From positions 1 through 15,931 of the forward strand of contig JAEWBF010000102.1 in assembly GCA_023391285.1 (NCBI GenBank): a stretch of 15,931 bases of DNA. The letters are read 5' to 3'. Origin of the DNA: Verrucomicrobiota bacterium. Lineage in GTDB: Bacteria; Verrucomicrobiota; Verrucomicrobiia; Opitutales; Opitutaceae. The notes beneath the pieces are model-generated. The model saw only the letters and a list, made by a program, of their open reading frames with translations. It was not told where the DNA came from and ran no database searches. Both the position numbers and the translations under genes were made by a program. Every line of letters begins with the position of its first letter. Position 1 is the stretch's first letter. Shown one piece after another: positions 13,823 through 15,931 of this stretch.

Positions 13823-15745
13823 TTACTTGCGCGCGCTGTCGAAGAGACTGCGGAGACGGCGGCCGACCTCGTCGAGCCGGTAAGGCTTTTGCACGAAGTC
13901 GCGCTGGTTGAGCTGCTGGAATTCCGCGCGGACGTCGGGGGTGATGTGACCGCTGACAACGAGCACAGGCAGGTCGGGACGACACGCGCGGATCACTTTG
14001 AGGACCTGCACGCCGTTGGTGCCAGGCATGTTCAAGTCGAGCAGGACGGCATCGAGTGCGCGCGTGGTGTCGCTGATCACCTCGATTGCTTCGAGGCCGG
14101 TCGCGGCGGTGGTGACGCGATAGCCTTTGCGCGTGAATGCGGCGGAAAGAAGCGTGCGGAGCGAAGTTTCGTCGTCGACGACGAGGAGCGACTCGGATCC
14201 GGAGGGGAAATCGGCGCTGCCGGCGGCGGGAGCGGCGACGGCTTGGTCGGCGGCGAGCGGGAGATAGACGTGAAACGTGCTGCCCGCGCCCATGGTGCTA
14301 TCGACGTCGAGGAAGCCGTGATGGCTGGTCGCGATGCCGTAAACGACGGCGAGGCCGAGGCCGGTGCCTTGATTGGCGGGCTTGGTCGTGAAGAACGGTT
14401 CGAAAATGCGCCCGCGGACTTCGGGCGTCATGCCGGTGCCCGTATCCGTCACGTCGAGACACGCGTAGCGGCGGGTCGGATCGGCTTCGCGATGGCGGAT
14501 TTGGAGATCGGCGCCCGAGCAGACGGTGGTGGCGACGGTGATGGAGCCGCCCTGCGGCATGGCGTCGCGGGCGTTGACGCAGAGATTGAGGACAATCTGC
14601 TGAATCTGGGTCTGATCGGCGAGGAGCGGAGGGAGCTTGTCGGCGAGATTGAGCTGGAAACTGACGGTCCGCGGAAACGTTTCGGCCATCAGTGCGACCA
14701 AGTCGCGGGCGAGCTGGTTGAGATCGACGGCCGCGTAGCGGATTTCGGCTTTGCGGCTGAAAGTGAGGATTTGTCGGACGAGCCCGCTGGCGCGCTGCGC
14801 GGCGCGGTGGATTTCCTGCAGACTTTTTTGGAGCACCGCGGCATCCGCTCCGCCTTGGAGGCAGAACTCGGAGTAGCCGTGGATGATCGCGAGCAGGTTG
14901 TTGAAATCGTGCGCGATGCCGCCGGCGAGCGTGCCGAGGCTTTCCATCTTGTGCGCCTGGCGGAGATCGCTCTCGAGGGACTTGCGGCTGGTGATGTCCT
15001 CGCGCAGGCAAAGGAGATTGGTGATTTCTCCGGAAGGATTGCGCATGCAGGAGACCTTCACGGATTCCCAGATGATCGTGCCATCGGGGCGCTTGGTGGA
15101 GAACTCGCCGCGCCATTCGCCGCCGGCGCGGACGGTGTCCCAGAATTGCCGATACGATTCCTCGTTGGAATGGCCGTCGCGGAGAACTTCGAGATTGTGA
15201 TCGAGGATGTCTTCGAGCGTGCGACCGCTGACTTCGGTGAACTTGGGGTTCACGTATTGCGGGCGGCCGTCGAGATCGGTGATGACGATGGAGACGGGGG
15301 ACTGTTCAACGGCGCGGGAGAGGCGGTAGAATTGCTCTTCGGCGAGACGCTGGCGCGTGATGTCGCGGCCGACGCAGCGGATGGAAACGATCGCGCCGGC
15401 GGAATCTCGTTGGGCGACGTTTTCCCACGAGAACCAGCGGACGCCCTGGGGGGTCATCCAACGTTGTTCGCAGACGGAACGGTGGGGCGGGCGCTGGAGA
15501 TCGGCGATCGCACTCGACAAGGAGCTTGCGTCGTCGGCGTGGAGAAACTCGGTGATGGGCGTGCCGGGGAGCGAGGCGGCGGGGCGGCCAAACTTGCGCG
15601 CGAACGAGAGGTTAGCGGCAATGAGGCGGCCGTCCAAGTCGTGACAATACGCGGGGTCGGCACTGGTTTCCCAGGGCCCGAGCCCGTTATCCGGCGCAGA
15701 AGGAGTGGCGACGCCGGAGAGGGTGTCGCTCAACACGGCTGACAT
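13823..15745 (-). CDS. Hybrid sensor histidine kinase with C-terminal receiver (PAS-PAS-HisKA-HATPase-REC)
   Basis: A 640-residue soluble two-component kinase. A first PAS-like domain spans about 25-130, ending in the PAC motif SIRCVGRDITRQR. A second PAS spans about 140-255 (AVEQSPVSIVITDLDG and LCLREDITSRK). HisKA follows with phosphoacceptor His279 in GGIAHDFNNLL. The HATPase domain shows the N-box (Asn387, Asn391 in NLCVNARDAM), G1 DTGTGM (434-439), the F-box FEPFFTTK and G2 GTGLGL (460-465). The C-terminal receiver has Asp524-Asp525, phosphoacceptor Asp570 (LLDLNMPG), Ser598 and Lys620. No transmembrane segment or signal peptide is seen, so it probably senses a cytoplasmic cue. No ligand-binding residues for heme or FAD are obvious. 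It has no adjacent regulator gene; its own receiver may act as an internal switch. The start ATG at 15745 is the first in the frame. Confidence 0.95.
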   Translation of the reverse strand: MSAVLSDTLSGVATPSAPDNGLGPWETSADPAYCHDLDGRLIAANLSFARKFGRPAASLPGTPITEFLHADDASSLSSAIADLQRPPHRSVCEQRWMTPQGVRWFSWENVAQRDSAGAIVSIRCVGRDITRQRLAEEQFYRLSRAVEQSPVSIVITDLDGRPQYVNPKFTEVSGRTLEDILDHNLEVLRDGHSNEESYRQFWDTVRAGGEWRGEFSTKRPDGTIIWESVKVSCMRNPSGEITNLLCLREDITSRKSLESDLRQAHKMESLGTLAGGIAHDFNNLLAIIHGYSEFCLQGGADAAVLQKSLQEIHRAAQRASGLVRQILTFSRKAEIRYAAVDLNQLARDLVALMAETFPRTVSFQLNLADKLPPLLADQTQIQQIVLNLCVNARDAMPQGGSITVATTVCSGADLQIRHREADPTRRYACLDVTDTGTGMTPEVRGRIFEPFFTTKPANQGTGLGLAVVYGIATSHHGFLDVDSTMGAGSTFHVYLPLAADQAVAAPAAGSADFPSGSESLLVVDDETSLRTLLSAAFTRKGYRVTTAATGLEAIEVISDTTRALDAVLLDLNMPGTNGVQVLKVIRACRPDLPVLVVSGHITPDVRAEFQQLNQRDFVQKPYRLDEVGRRLRSLFDSARK

Positions 15746-15852
15746 GCTGATGTGTATCGGTGCACGCTGGGGGAACTTGAGGACGCGAATGAGGGGTTTC
15801 CTCGGGAGCGTTCCTTTTCCGCTACGCTGTCTTTGTTACGATTACGAGGGGG

Positions 15853-15875
15853 AGCGCGGTCAGGTTGACCGCGCT
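15853..15875. repeat. Perfect inverted repeat, 10-bp stem (possible REP-like relative)
   Basis: AGCGCGGTCA pairs with TGACCGCGCT around GGT. It shares the GCGCGGT/ACCGCGC core with the element at 11272 but not the flank, so membership of the same family is uncertain. It lies about 108 bp upstream of the hybrid kinase start. Confidence 0.6.
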
Positions 15876-15895
15876 ACGGACGGGGGGCGGGGAGC

Positions 15896-15920
15896 GGGGG
15901 GGGGGGGGGGGGCCCCCCCC
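15896..15920. other. Run of 17 G followed by 8 C, probable assembly artefact
   Basis: The bases before (from about 15880) are already G-rich. The run abruptly becomes 8 C and then AAAATGTTGAT at the window end. A G-run folding onto its own complement at a sequence end is typical of poly-G read error or a misassembled contig tip. The last 11 bases may not belong to this genome. Confidence 0.65.
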
Positions 15921-15931
15921 AAAATGTTGAT

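Noticed and set aside
13790..15742. 650-residue open frame on plus opposite the hybrid kinase
   Set aside because: Antisense shadow. The minus frame shows all histidine kinase and receiver motifs; the plus frame is repetitive Gly/Ala/Glu/Arg.
1..15931. CRISPR array, insertion sequence, prophage or toxin-antitoxin module
   Set aside because: No regularly spaced repeats, transposase or phage motifs were seen. The small genes present belong to other families (SlyX, DUF1328).

Overview
The window looks like a high-GC, Gram-negative chromosomal segment, most likely from a Verrucomicrobia/Opitutaceae-type bacterium in an environmental assembly. That assignment rests on gene content (GH127 secreted hydrolase, HDOD protein, response regulator ending in a Cys4 module), GC-rich codon use and the scarcity of clear Shine-Dalgarno sites. 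It is inference, not a database match. Both edges look like contig ends: the left edge cuts a catalase gene, and the right edge ends in 17 G followed by 8 C.

Layout. 1-3392 (minus): a stress-type group of SDR oxidoreductase, DUF421 membrane protein and large-subunit catalase (C-terminus missing). 3393-3873 has no gene but holds two strong hairpins, including an intrinsic terminator, and a possible small RNA. 3874-4377 (minus) is an XRE-type regulator, divergent from a plus-strand operon at 4578-5836: a degenerate receiver protein, a receiver protein with a C-terminal Cys4 module, and SlyX. 5908-6621 (minus) holds an exported helical lipoprotein and a DUF1328 membrane peptide. 6866-7513 (minus) is a KDPG-type aldolase, followed on plus by tRNA-Leu(CAG) at 7601-7685, an exported GH127 enzyme (7855-10233) and an HDOD signalling protein (10303-11226). 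11377-13653 (minus) is a tightly overlapping three-gene unit: an exported Pro/Ala-rich protein, an exported TPR protein and a small helical protein. 13823-15745 (minus) is a PAS-PAS-histidine kinase-receiver hybrid.

How the genes may work together. Three themes recur. The first is oxidative/envelope stress (catalase, SDR, DUF421, DUF1328, lipoprotein). The second is signalling (two receivers, HDOD protein, hybrid kinase), but no classical DNA-binding output domain is attached to any receiver. The third is plant-type polysaccharide use (GH127, KDPG-type aldolase). GC-rich palindromic elements of one apparent family lie in three intergenic regions (near 11272, 13792 and 15853). I found no phage genes, transposases, CRISPR array or toxin-antitoxin pair. 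The least explained units are the overlapping secreted-protein operon at 11377-13653 and the receiver/Cys4/SlyX operon at 4578-5836.
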